This document shows positions 33,613-42,259 of a DNA stretch of 64,000 nt, in pieces. The stretch lies in the NCBI GenBank assembly GCA_028289545.1, contig JANQPG010000107.1:1-64000 (forward strand). The letters run 5' to 3'. This stretch comes from Woeseiaceae bacterium. GTDB taxonomy: Bacteria > Pseudomonadota > Gammaproteobacteria > Steroidobacterales > Woeseiaceae. The position numbers were made by a program, and so were the translations under genes. A model generated the notes under the pieces. It searched no databases and was not told the DNA's origin. It saw only the letters and a list, made by a program, of their open reading frames with translations. Positions within the stretch are counted from its first letter, which is position 1, and every line of letters begins with the position of its first letter.

Positions 33613-35325
33613 ATGCTCGAACGTCCCGCCTCTTTGCTGTCCCCGGGTTCTGACGGTTACGCGAAGCCGCTGTTTTTGCGGCAACCGCCGCGTCGGCACG
33701 CGGCGCGGGTCACGGCCATGGCTGCGGCTGCGCTGTTGCTATCGGGTTGCGCCGGGCCGCTGACCGTCGGCCTCTCGAGCGGGCACGTCGTCGACGAGCC
33801 GGAGGCGCTTTCTCCGTCGCCAGAGCCGGTGCCTCCCGCGCCGGAGGTACCCGAGCCCAGTGCGCCGGAGCCCGTGCCGACCTACACGGTTGTGGTCAAG
33901 CAAGTACCGGTTGTCGATCTCCTGTTTTCCCTGGCGAGAGATGCGGGGTTGGACCTGGACTTCGAGGCGGACACGGGCGCTGTCGTAACGATCAACGCGG
34001 TCGAGCGGCCGTTGCCGGAAATCCTGACGCGGGTGACCGCACAGGCCGGACTGCGGTATCGCCTGCGGGGCAACAGTCTGCTCGTCCAGGAAGACGAGCC
34101 GTACTGGAAGAACTACAGCGTCGACTACGTCAACATCAGCCGCAACAGCGAAGGCGAGGTGGGTGTCGCGACGCAGATCGCCACGACCGGAGGGACGGTT
34201 GGCGAAGAACTCAGCGGCCAGCAAGGCGACCAGAACGGCAACCTTTCAAAGACCACGGTTCGCAACAGGTCCGAAAACGATTTCTGGGCCGCGCTGGAAC
34301 AAGGCCTGCTTGCGGCCGTTGCTGATATGAGCGGCGACTCCGAAGAAGCTGCTCCCGTGGCGCAGGATCCCGTCATCATCAACGCCATGGCCGGAATTGT
34401 CACTGTATACGGCAATCAGAGCGAGCACCTGCAGGTCAGCCGCTATCTCGACAGGCTGATGGCGAACTCGCGGCGCCAGGTGCTGATCGAAATGACGATC
34501 GTCGAAGTCGAACTCAGCGACAACTACCAGGCGGGCGTCGACTGGTCGAGGCTCGTCGCGGAGGGCAGTGACGGCCTCAGCATACGTTCGCAGCTCCTGG
34601 GACCGGATCTTCGCACGCCGCCGGCCTTTGCGATCGACTATACGGACACCGACTCTTCGGGCGACGTGCTGCAGACATCGGTTCGCCTGCTGCAACAGTT
34701 CGGTGACACGCGTGTGCTTTCAAGTCCGAAGATCATGGCGCTCAACAATCAGACCGCCATCCTCAAGGTCGTCAACGAAACGGTTTATTTCAACATCGAA
34801 CTCGATATCCGGGATGCCACTGCCGATATCCCCGAGCGACGCACGTTCACGACCGAGATCAACACGGTGCCGGTTGGGCTCGTCATGAGCGTAACGCCGC
34901 AGATCAGCAACAACGGTTACGTCAGCCTCAATATCCGCCCGACCATCAGCCGGATTACGGGTTTTGCCGTAGACCCCGCGCCGCGGCTTGCCGGCGTCGA
35001 ATTCGACAATTTGATTCCCCAGATACAGGTCCGTGAGATCGAGTCGCTGCTGCAGGTGCTGGACGGCAGGACCATTGTCCTGGGCGGCCTGATGCAGAAC
35101 GAACAGGAAAGCAAAAAGGACGGTGTGCCGGGCCTCTCGCGGCTTCCGGGCGTGGGCAGATTGTTCAGCTATAACCGCGACGACCTCGTGAAGACCGAAC
35201 TCGTGATCTTCTTGAAGCCCACGATCGTCGAGGGCGCCACGTCGCCCGCCGGCGCGCCGCGTCTGTCCGACTTCTATGACATCTCCGACGTCAGCGGGAC
35301 CGTCAGCAACGTAGAATATCGCTAG
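33613..35325 (+). CDS. mshL: MSHA-type pilus secretin MshL (outer-membrane lipoprotein)
   Basis: A 570-residue secretin. A lipoprotein signal ends in LLLSGC (Cys46 as the lipidated residue) and a Pro/Glu-rich stretch follows. An STN/N0-type domain (TYTVVVKQVPVVDLLFSLAR, about 90-165) precedes the secretin domain (about 255-545) with the hallmark VLSSPKIMALNNQTAILKVV and VPGLSRLPGVGRLFSYNRDD. It forms the outer-membrane channel for the pilus. Size and domain order fit MshL and GspD-like secretins of MSHA systems, shorter than PilQ. It opens a tightly packed operon. Confidence 0.9.
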   Translation: MLERPASLLSPGSDGYAKPLFLRQPPRRHAARVTAMAAAALLLSGCAGPLTVGLSSGHVVDEPEALSPSPEPVPPAPEVPEPSAPEPVPTYTVVVKQVPVVDLLFSLARDAGLDLDFEADTGAVVTINAVERPLPEILTRVTAQAGLRYRLRGNSLLVQEDEPYWKNYSVDYVNISRNSEGEVGVATQIATTGGTVGEELSGQQGDQNGNLSKTTVRNRSENDFWAALEQGLLAAVADMSGDSEEAAPVAQDPVIINAMAGIVTVYGNQSEHLQVSRYLDRLMANSRRQVLIEMTIVEVELSDNYQAGVDWSRLVAEGSDGLSIRSQLLGPDLRTPPAFAIDYTDTDSSGDVLQTSVRLLQQFGDTRVLSSPKIMALNNQTAILKVVNETVYFNIELDIRDATADIPERRTFTTEINTVPVGLVMSVTPQISNNGYVSLNIRPTISRITGFAVDPAPRLAGVEFDNLIPQIQVREIESLLQVLDGRTIVLGGLMQNEQESKKDGVPGLSRLPGVGRLFSYNRDDLVKTELVIFLKPTIVEGATSPAGAPRLSDFYDISDVSGTVSNVEYR

Positions 35326-35333
35326 GAGTCGCT

Positions 35334-36644
35334 GTGAAGAGTCCGCTGGTCGACGCACTCAGACAACTCGAAGACGGCGACGACAAGAGCCGCCCGCCTG
35401 GACCCGACAGAACCGGGGAAGAGGGAACACAGAGGCTCGAACTCGAGGACGACGCCACAAGGGACGCGTCGACAGCCGTCGATAACGCCGGCGAGGCAGC
35501 GACGGTATCGGACGAGAGTAGTAGCGCGCCGACGGACGGGACGGTGGAGCTGGCTCTGCAGCCGGACATCAGCGCAACCACCGTCAAGGTCGATGACTCA
35601 AGTCCGCTGGGCGGCACCTTCGTCTCCACGGGAGCCGCCAACGAGGGAGCTGGCGCGGTTGCCAACCGACGGTTTGCGTCGTCTCTACTGGGTGAACTGA
35701 CGTCGGAGCGTAAGGGCTTCAGTGCCGACACGCCCTATCTGCAGCGGGTGGCTCGCTACACGCCTCTGCTGTGTCTGCTGGTTGGATTTTGCGCGACTGC
35801 GATTTATCTCACGTATGCGCACGTGCTGAGCGCCAAAACGACCTTTGGTGTACTGCCGGATTCGTCAGATATGCGGACCAGCCCGGAGGCGGACAGCTTC
35901 GGCCGCGCTTTCGAGCTGCCGGTTGGTCCGGCCAGTGCCGCAGAAGCGCGCAGTGCACGCTCGGTGTCCGGTGTCGCACCGGCGGGCATTAAGCCGGAGG
36001 CTGCGGAAGCCGCCGACCGTTCTGCTGCGGGAAACGCGGCAGCACGCACCGTCGCCGTACAGGCAGACCCGGCGTTTGCGATTGCTAAAAGCGCTTACGC
36101 CGCGTGGCTCGACGGCAACGTCGTCAGGGCCGAAACCTTGTATCGAGAAGCTCTTCGCGTATCGCCGCACCAGCCCGATGCGCTGCTGGGTCTGGCCGCC
36201 GTGCTGTCCAGGCAGGGGCGTGCCGAAGAGGCGAACGACCTGTACCGAATGCTCCTCTCCGTGAATCCCGGTCATCCGGCGGCGGCGGATGCGCTGATGT
36301 CGACAGTGGCGGCCGGCGCATTGGGCGCGGAAGAGCTGGTTGCTCTGAGCGATCAGTATCCCGGTTCCCCTGAGCTCAGCTTTGCGATCGGGCGACGTCT
36401 GGCGGCCATGGGGCATTGGCCAGAGGCCCGCCTCCTGTTCGAGTCGGCGCTCGACCAGGCGCCGCTGCGTGCCGAGTATGCTTTTAATGCGGCCGTTGCT
36501 CACGACCGCGTCGGCCGATACCGCCAGGCCGTCGGGCTCTATACCCGGGCACTCGAACTCGACACGCGGGGCTCCGCTCCGTACAGAGCGGAAGCATTAC
36601 GGCGGCTGACCGAGCTTTCGACAATCGCGGTGCAAACGCCATGA
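35334..36644 (+). CDS. MshN-like membrane-anchored TPR protein of the pilus operon
   Basis: A 436-residue protein starting with GTG at 35334 (AGGAG nine bases upstream). The cytoplasmic N-terminus begins KSPLVDALRQLED, like GspB/MshN-type proteins, followed by a disordered acidic stretch, one membrane segment (about 143-163) and periplasmic TPR repeats (about 245-430: ALLGLAAVLSRQGRAEEAND). The place between mshL and mshE fits MshN. The MshM ATPase gene that normally lies between them is missing. It overlaps mshE by 4 bases. Confidence 0.75.
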   Translation: MKSPLVDALRQLEDGDDKSRPPGPDRTGEEGTQRLELEDDATRDASTAVDNAGEAATVSDESSSAPTDGTVELALQPDISATTVKVDDSSPLGGTFVSTGAANEGAGAVANRRFASSLLGELTSERKGFSADTPYLQRVARYTPLLCLLVGFCATAIYLTYAHVLSAKTTFGVLPDSSDMRTSPEADSFGRAFELPVGPASAAEARSARSVSGVAPAGIKPEAAEAADRSAAGNAAARTVAVQADPAFAIAKSAYAAWLDGNVVRAETLYREALRVSPHQPDALLGLAAVLSRQGRAEEANDLYRMLLSVNPGHPAAADALMSTVAAGALGAEELVALSDQYPGSPELSFAIGRRLAAMGHWPEARLLFESALDQAPLRAEYAFNAAVAHDRVGRYRQAVGLYTRALELDTRGSAPYRAEALRRLTELSTIAVQTP

Positions 36645-38368
36645 CGACCGTAACGCTACGTACGCTGACAAGCAGCGAGCAGAGCCTGCCGCTAGGCGAA
36701 CGCCTCATACGGGCAGGACTCATTACCGACGACCAGCTCCAGGTTGCGTTGACCGAACAAGCCAGGAGCGATGAGCCGCTGGGCAGGATCCTCGTCAAAC
36801 TCGGTTTGATCTCGGAGGGCATGTTACGCGACACCCTCGGCGAATCGCTGGGGCACGATGCGATCGATTTGTCGTCCGTGATACCGGATCCCGATGCGCT
36901 GCAAATGGTGCCGAAGAACATTGCGCGCCGTTACAGCATGCTGCCGATCAATTTCGACAAGAACCAAAAAATACTGACCCTGGCGATGGCCGACACCTAC
37001 AACGTCGTCGCAATGGACCAGGTAGCGGCGTTACTCGGTAGCGGCGTCGGCATCGAGACGCTCGTAGCGGGTGAGGCGGAGATCGAATCGGCTATCGAAC
37101 AGTTCTACGAGTTCGAGCTGTCGATACAGGGAATCCTCCACGAAATTGATACCGGCGAGGTGGATCAGCTTAACCTGGCCGTCGAGCACGAGGAATACAA
37201 CCATCCGCTCGTGCGACTGGTCGACGCGATCCTCGCGGACGCCGTAAAACGCGACGCGTCGGATATCCACCTTGAGCCCGAAGCCGGTTTCCTGCGCGTT
37301 CGCTATCGCGTGGACGGCGTGCTTCGGCAGGTCATGGCGCTGCATCGAAGCTACTGGCCCGGAATGGTCGTGCGACTCAAGGTCATGGCGCGCATGAATA
37401 TTGCGGAGACCCGCGCGCCGCAGGACGGCAGGATCTCGTTGACGCTTGCGGGACGATCGATCGATTTCCGCGTGGCCTGCCAGCAGACGACACACGGAGA
37501 GAACTTCGTCCTTCGCGTGCTCGATCGCAAGAAAGGGATTGTGCCGCTCGAGAAACTGAATCTCGTCAAGGAAACCCTGAGTACGCTGCAGGTCATGATG
37601 GCGCGGCCCGAAGGCCTCATTCTGGTGACGGGCCCGACCGGCAGCGGCAAGACGACAACGCTGTATTCGATGCTGAATTACCGCAACGACGAGTCCGTCA
37701 ACATCATGACGCTCGAGGATCCGGTCGAATACCCGATGAGCATGATTCGTCAGACGTCGCTCAATGAGGCGGCGAAGCTGGATTTTGCCAACGGTATCCG
37801 ATCCATGATGCGTCAGGATCCGGACATCATCCTCGTTGGAGAGATTCGCGACGAAGACACGGCCGAGATGGCGCTTCGCGCCGCAATGACGGGCCATCAG
37901 GTGTTCTCGACCTTGCACACAAACTCCGCGCTGGGCGCAATCCCGCGTCTCATCGACATTGGCGTCAAGCCGCACATCATGGCCGGCAACATCATTGGCA
38001 TCGTCGCGCAGCGCCTCGTGCGCAAGCTGTGCAGGCACTGCAAGCAGGCATACGCACCCGACGAAACCGAGCGGCGGCTGCTTGGCATCGACAGCGCCAA
38101 ACCCGTACTGCTGTACCGCGATCAGGGTTGCGAAGCCTGCAACTTCTTCGGCTACAAGGGCCGCGTAGCGGTTGTTGAAGTGTTGAAGATGAATCGCGAA
38201 CTCGACGAGCTCATCGCGCGCGGCGCCACGCGCCGGCAGCTCAACGAAGCCGCCAGCGAGACGGGCTATCGGGATCTTGCGGAAGACGCTATCCGGCATG
38301 TTCTGTCCGGCACCACCAGTCTTTCCGAAATCTCGCGGGTCGTCGATCTGACCGCGAGGGTGGGGTAG
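36641..38368 (+). CDS. mshE: Pilus extension ATPase MshE (PilB/GspE family)
   Basis: A 575-residue AAA-type motor. Two MshEN repeats lie at the N-terminus (LGERLIRAGLITDDQLQVAL near residue 18, and LGRILVKLGLISEGMLRDTL near 45); the GspE core has Walker A GPTGSGKT (331-338), an Asp box (LEDPVEYPMS), Walker B and the zinc-binding CxxC pairs (CRHC, CEAC). It powers pilus assembly. In MshE the repeats bind c-di-GMP with an Arg at the head of RLG; here both read PLG, so binding is uncertain. It is coupled to the preceding gene by a 4-base overlap. Confidence 0.95.
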   Translation: MTTVTLRTLTSSEQSLPLGERLIRAGLITDDQLQVALTEQARSDEPLGRILVKLGLISEGMLRDTLGESLGHDAIDLSSVIPDPDALQMVPKNIARRYSMLPINFDKNQKILTLAMADTYNVVAMDQVAALLGSGVGIETLVAGEAEIESAIEQFYEFELSIQGILHEIDTGEVDQLNLAVEHEEYNHPLVRLVDAILADAVKRDASDIHLEPEAGFLRVRYRVDGVLRQVMALHRSYWPGMVVRLKVMARMNIAETRAPQDGRISLTLAGRSIDFRVACQQTTHGENFVLRVLDRKKGIVPLEKLNLVKETLSTLQVMMARPEGLILVTGPTGSGKTTTLYSMLNYRNDESVNIMTLEDPVEYPMSMIRQTSLNEAAKLDFANGIRSMMRQDPDIILVGEIRDEDTAEMALRAAMTGHQVFSTLHTNSALGAIPRLIDIGVKPHIMAGNIIGIVAQRLVRKLCRHCKQAYAPDETERRLLGIDSAKPVLLYRDQGCEACNFFGYKGRVAVVEVLKMNRELDELIARGATRRQLNEAASETGYRDLAEDAIRHVLSGTTSLSEISRVVDLTARVG

Positions 38369-38372
38369 CAGC

Positions 38373-39575
38373 ATGCCGAGTTTCAGCTACCGGGCAGTCG
38401 ACGCCGCCGGCAACATTGTTCGTGGCGACCTCGAAGCCGCGAGCGAACGGGCGCTCGAGACGCAGCTTCGTCAATCGGGTGCGGAGCTGTTGCGCGCGGT
38501 GGAATGCCGCGGCAAACGCTTCAGGCGCCACGGCAGGCTGCGCCGCAAGGACCTGATCGGCTTCTGCTTTCACATGGAGCAAATGACCCGGGCCGGCTTG
38601 CCGATACTCGATGCGCTTTCCGATCTCCGCGACAGTACGGAACACCCGATGTTCAAGGAAGTCCTCGCGAGTCTGATCGGCTCCGTCGAAACCGGGCGTA
38701 CGCTGTCGCAGGCTATGGCGGAGTTTCCGGCGATCTTCGACGACGTATTCGTTAGCCTCGTGGCCGTTGGCGAGGAGTCTGGTGAATTGTCGGAAGTCTT
38801 GCTCAGGCTGACCGAATCACTCAAGTGGCAGGACGAGCTCGTCTCCAAGGCCAAGACGCTGGTCATCTATCCCGCGTTTGTCGGTACGGTGGTGCTTGGC
38901 GTCATGTTGTTCATGATGCTCTACGTCGTCCCGCAAATGGTCGACTTCATGCGTGAGATGGGAGAGAGCCTTCCGTTGCACACGCGAGCACTGATTGCGT
39001 TTTCGGATTTTCTGACGGCGCACTGGTGGTGGGTGCTGCCTGCTTTGCCTATGCCTTTCGTGTTGCTGAAGCTCGGCGCAGAGAGAAGCCCGGGCATACG
39101 CTACCGAGTGGACGACTGGAAACTTCGCGTGTGGCTTCTGGGGCCGATACTCAAGAAGCTCACGCTCAGCCGGTTCGCGAGCTACTTTGCCCTTTGCTAC
39201 GGCGCCGGCCTCAACGTGATCGCCTCGCTCAAGATCAGCGAAGACGTCGCCGGCAACGCGGTCATCCGCAAGGGTATCGCGGATATCGGGAAGGCGATTG
39301 CGGACGGCCATTCGCTCAGCGACTGTATAGAGCGCACCCAACTGTTTCCGCCCCTCGTTATCAGGATGGTGCGTATGGGGGAATCCACGGGTCGCCTCGA
39401 CGATTCGCTGCTAAAGGTGAGCTATTTCTACGATCGCGAAGTGAACGAGGCGATCGAACGACTCAAGGCAATGATCGAACCGGCGATGACCGTTGTGCTC
39501 GGCGCCATCATGGGCTGGATCATGCTGTCCGTGCTGGGTCCGATCTACGACACGATCAGCAACATGGGGATTTGA
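38373..39575 (+). CDS. mshG: Pilus inner-membrane platform protein MshG (PilC/GspF family)
   Basis: A 400-residue GspF-family protein with two T2SSF domains (about residues 60-185 and 265-390) and three membrane segments (near 165-190, 205-230 and 370-390). The N-terminus PSFSYRAVDAAGNIVRGDLE is typical. It anchors the extension ATPase and the growing pilus in the inner membrane. The gene starts 4 bases after mshE. Confidence 0.95.
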   Translation: MPSFSYRAVDAAGNIVRGDLEAASERALETQLRQSGAELLRAVECRGKRFRRHGRLRRKDLIGFCFHMEQMTRAGLPILDALSDLRDSTEHPMFKEVLASLIGSVETGRTLSQAMAEFPAIFDDVFVSLVAVGEESGELSEVLLRLTESLKWQDELVSKAKTLVIYPAFVGTVVLGVMLFMMLYVVPQMVDFMREMGESLPLHTRALIAFSDFLTAHWWWVLPALPMPFVLLKLGAERSPGIRYRVDDWKLRVWLLGPILKKLTLSRFASYFALCYGAGLNVIASLKISEDVAGNAVIRKGIADIGKAIADGHSLSDCIERTQLFPPLVIRMVRMGESTGRLDDSLLKVSYFYDREVNEAIERLKAMIEPAMTVVLGAIMGWIMLSVLGPIYDTISNMGI

Positions 39576-39577
39576 AG

Positions 39578-41164
39578 ATGGTCGGGCGGCGGATCTTTTA
39601 CGTGACTCAGGAATCCCTCACGGTGTTCGGTTCCGCCGGTTCCGGATCGGAGCATCATTTCACGGATGACAACAAGGGTATCGAGGCTTTCGACGCCTAT
39701 CTCGCCGAACGCCCGGAAGAACCCAGCGTGCTGCTGCTCGACGTGATCGAGGAGGTATTCGTCGCGGATACGATACCCAAGCTGACCGGGGGTGACAGGC
39801 GGACGTTGCTGGCACGTCGTGCCGAGCGTAAGTTTCCGAGAACACCGTTTCGAGTGTCGGTGTTTGCCGGGAAAAAAGTCGCGATCAGCGGAGGGGACAC
39901 GGCCGTGCATAGTGCAGTGTCCAATCACGAACTGCTGGAGTGCTGGTTGCAGCTCATCGCCCGTCACAAAGTGCCGCTCAAGGGCATTTATTCGGTGCCG
40001 CTGCTGACTGCCGACCTGCTGCCGCGTCTTCGCAGGCTCAAAGGGCCCGTGCTGTTTCTGACGCATCATCAGGGCGATAAGCTGCGGCAGGTTTTCCTGC
40101 GAGACGGTTGTGTGTTGAGCGCGCGCCTGTCCCAGTGTCCGCCTGTCGAATCCCCCGACAATCCGGAGATCGTCAACCAGGAGATCGACCGCAGCCGACG
40201 TTACCTCGAGCGATCAAGGCTACTTGGCGGTATGGAAGAGCTGCACGTGTGCATTGTCGCTTCGGAAGCGCAGGCGCAGGCCATCGTGGAGGCGCGGCAG
40301 GACGACGCGCCGCTCAGTTTGCACGTGGTGAGCCATCGCGCGGCCGCCGCCCGGTTGGGTTTACCTGAACAGCCCCACGCGGAGCATCTCGAGGCGTTGT
40401 ATCTGGCGCAGCTCCGGCGCCGGTTGCCACGACACAGTTATGCGGCATCCGGCGAGGATCGTCACTGGCGTTTACACCGCTTGCGGCAGTCGATCATTGG
40501 CGGGGCCATGGCGGCGAGTCTGGTCTGCTCGGTGCTGGCCGGCGGCTATGCCGGCAGTGCGTTACGGCTTGCGGACGACTCCGCTGACATCGAGCAACAG
40601 GTAGCACAGCTCACATCGACCCTCCGCCAGGATAATGCGCTGTACTCGCCAATACACGCCGGCTCACACGAAATGAAGCTGGCGGTCGATACCGGCGACT
40701 ATATTCTGGCCAACCGCGTACCGGTCCCCTGGGTAATGATCGAATTGAGTCGGGTTCTGGAAAGCCATCCGGACGTGCGTGTCGCCACGATGAGCTGGAC
40801 CTCCGCCGAACCCGCGAGGGCGGAGCCGGCACGTCGTCAAACGCCGGTTCAATCCGTTCCGGTAGCGCCGGTATCCCGCGTCGAAGCGCGGCTGGGTGCT
40901 GTGTTGGAGGGACACGATGCCGACCTTCTCGAGGGTTTCCGGCGCATAGAGATGCTGGCGGAGGCATTCAGGCGGGACAGCCGTTTTAGCGAGGTTGCGG
41001 TGATCCAGTACCCCATTGACGCGAGCCCCACCGCCGCGGTTTCCGGGGAAATTGGCGCAACGGCCGGCGATGACGGCCTGCGCTTCGAGCTCAGGCTCTC
41101 GTTTGTGCCGCCCACGGCGGCTGGCGCATCGGTCACGACGGAGGTTGGCGATGACACCGCATGA
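39578..41164 (+). CDS. Pilus alignment protein, MshI/PilM-PilN-like
   Basis: A 528-residue protein with a cytoplasmic N-terminal part of about 310 residues, one membrane segment (about 312-335: IIGGAMAASLVCSVLAGGYA) and a periplasmic coiled-coil plus ferredoxin-like part, a PilN-type topology. The N-terminal part lacks the usual actin-like DxGxxxxK start of PilM and was not recognised with certainty. Position between mshG and a PilO-like gene supports an alignment-complex role. The ATG at 39578 follows the mshG stop by 2 bases; the frame is open upstream inside mshG. Confidence 0.65.
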   Translation: MVGRRIFYVTQESLTVFGSAGSGSEHHFTDDNKGIEAFDAYLAERPEEPSVLLLDVIEEVFVADTIPKLTGGDRRTLLARRAERKFPRTPFRVSVFAGKKVAISGGDTAVHSAVSNHELLECWLQLIARHKVPLKGIYSVPLLTADLLPRLRRLKGPVLFLTHHQGDKLRQVFLRDGCVLSARLSQCPPVESPDNPEIVNQEIDRSRRYLERSRLLGGMEELHVCIVASEAQAQAIVEARQDDAPLSLHVVSHRAAAARLGLPEQPHAEHLEALYLAQLRRRLPRHSYAASGEDRHWRLHRLRQSIIGGAMAASLVCSVLAGGYAGSALRLADDSADIEQQVAQLTSTLRQDNALYSPIHAGSHEMKLAVDTGDYILANRVPVPWVMIELSRVLESHPDVRVATMSWTSAEPARAEPARRQTPVQSVPVAPVSRVEARLGAVLEGHDADLLEGFRRIEMLAEAFRRDSRFSEVAVIQYPIDASPTAAVSGEIGATAGDDGLRFELRLSFVPPTAAGASVTTEVGDDTA

Positions 41165-41783
41165 TCGCGACTGGCGTTTCGCATTTCGCCGCACCGGCAT
41201 TCCGCTCGTGACGATGCTGCTGTCCGTTGCGGCATTGTCTGCAGCGTTCTTCTTCCACGCGGAGCAGCGGCTGGTCTACGAGGCGTTGACCACGGACCAG
41301 TCGACGGTGCAGGAAGACTACGACGAACTCGTGCTGCGGCGCCGTTACGTCGATCGTTATCACGAGCGCTACCGGCAGTTCCACGCGCTGGGTTTTGTCG
41401 GCCAGGAAAGCCGGCTTGAATGGATCCACGCGCTGCGCGTTGCCACGGAGGACCTGACCTTGCCGCGTCTTGCCTATGCGATAGCCCCGCAGCTCGACGT
41501 GATTGCACCGGTGCAGGCGGTACTGGCGGGAGACGATATTGCGATCAACGTCAGCCAGCTGCAGCTGGAGATGGGGCTGGTGCACGAACTGGATCTGCTG
41601 CGGTTTGTCGACGGCCTGCAGCGCTCCGCGCCGGGCTTGATGCGAGTGCAGGGTTGCCGGCTGGACTGGCAGCAGCAGCCGGACGTATCGCTGAAAGTCG
41701 AGGCGAACCTGCAGGCGAGCTGCAGTGTCGAGATTTTCAGCGTCATCACGTCGGACGTGGAACAACAGGTGGCACAGCGATGA
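41151..41783 (+). CDS. PilO/MshJ-like pilus alignment protein
   Basis: A 210-residue protein with one N-terminal membrane segment (about 18-38: PLVTMLLSVAALSAAFFF), a coiled coil (about 45-85) and a small C-terminal domain, the topology of PilO/GspM/MshJ. It overlaps the preceding gene by 14 bases and the next by 4. Function is inferred from topology and neighbours. Confidence 0.65.
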   Translation: MTPHDRDWRFAFRRTGIPLVTMLLSVAALSAAFFFHAEQRLVYEALTTDQSTVQEDYDELVLRRRYVDRYHERYRQFHALGFVGQESRLEWIHALRVATEDLTLPRLAYAIAPQLDVIAPVQAVLAGDDIAINVSQLQLEMGLVHELDLLRFVDGLQRSAPGLMRVQGCRLDWQQQPDVSLKVEANLQASCSVEIFSVITSDVEQQVAQR

Positions 41784-42259
41784 GGTTTCTGAATTTGCTG
41801 CTGCTCTTGTCCGCAACGGCGGTGCTGGCCGACGGCGCCGTCGACAAGCCCGGCAGCGACGACGCGCAGCTGAGCCAAGAGACGACCCATAACTCGGCTC
41901 ACGAATCGGTTCACGAGTCGATTTATGAAACGATCGACGAGGCGCACATTGGACGTGTGTTCCTGACCCGCGAGGAACGCCGCTGGTTGGACGAAGCGCG
42001 AGCGCGGCCGGCCGGCAGCAGCGGCGAGCGCCAGGCCGTCGCCGTCGAATCGCCGAGGCAGGATGCGGGTGCCGCCGGTTTCATTCGCGTACCGGGTAAA
42101 GCGCCGCAGGTATTCCGCCGCGGCCGTTTTGTGCCGACCGATTCGTCTTCGACCGTCGGAGAACCGCTCGTGGACCGCCGGTCCGGCATTGTCATCCAGC
42201 GTCACGAAGCCTCGGAGGCTGCCGAGCGCAATAAAACGACAGAGGCGCGCGGGCCGTGA
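41780..42259 (+). CDS. MshK/PilP-like periplasmic pilus protein
   Basis: A 159-residue protein with a signal peptide (MRFLNLLLLLSATAVLADGA). The region GRVFLTREERRWLDEARARP recalls the start of MshK-type proteins, and a compact C-terminal stretch (FIRVPGKAPQVFRRGRFVPT) resembles a small beta domain. His/Glu-rich repeats (ESVHESIYETIDEAH) are unusual. Position after the PilO-like gene supports the assignment. Confidence 0.6.
   Translation: MRFLNLLLLLSATAVLADGAVDKPGSDDAQLSQETTHNSAHESVHESIYETIDEAHIGRVFLTREERRWLDEARARPAGSSGERQAVAVESPRQDAGAAGFIRVPGKAPQVFRRGRFVPTDSSSTVGEPLVDRRSGIVIQRHEASEAAERNKTTEARGP

Noticed and set aside
37031-38374. 447-codon minus-strand frame opposite mshE
   Set aside because: It mirrors the MshE ATPase gene, whose motifs are certain.
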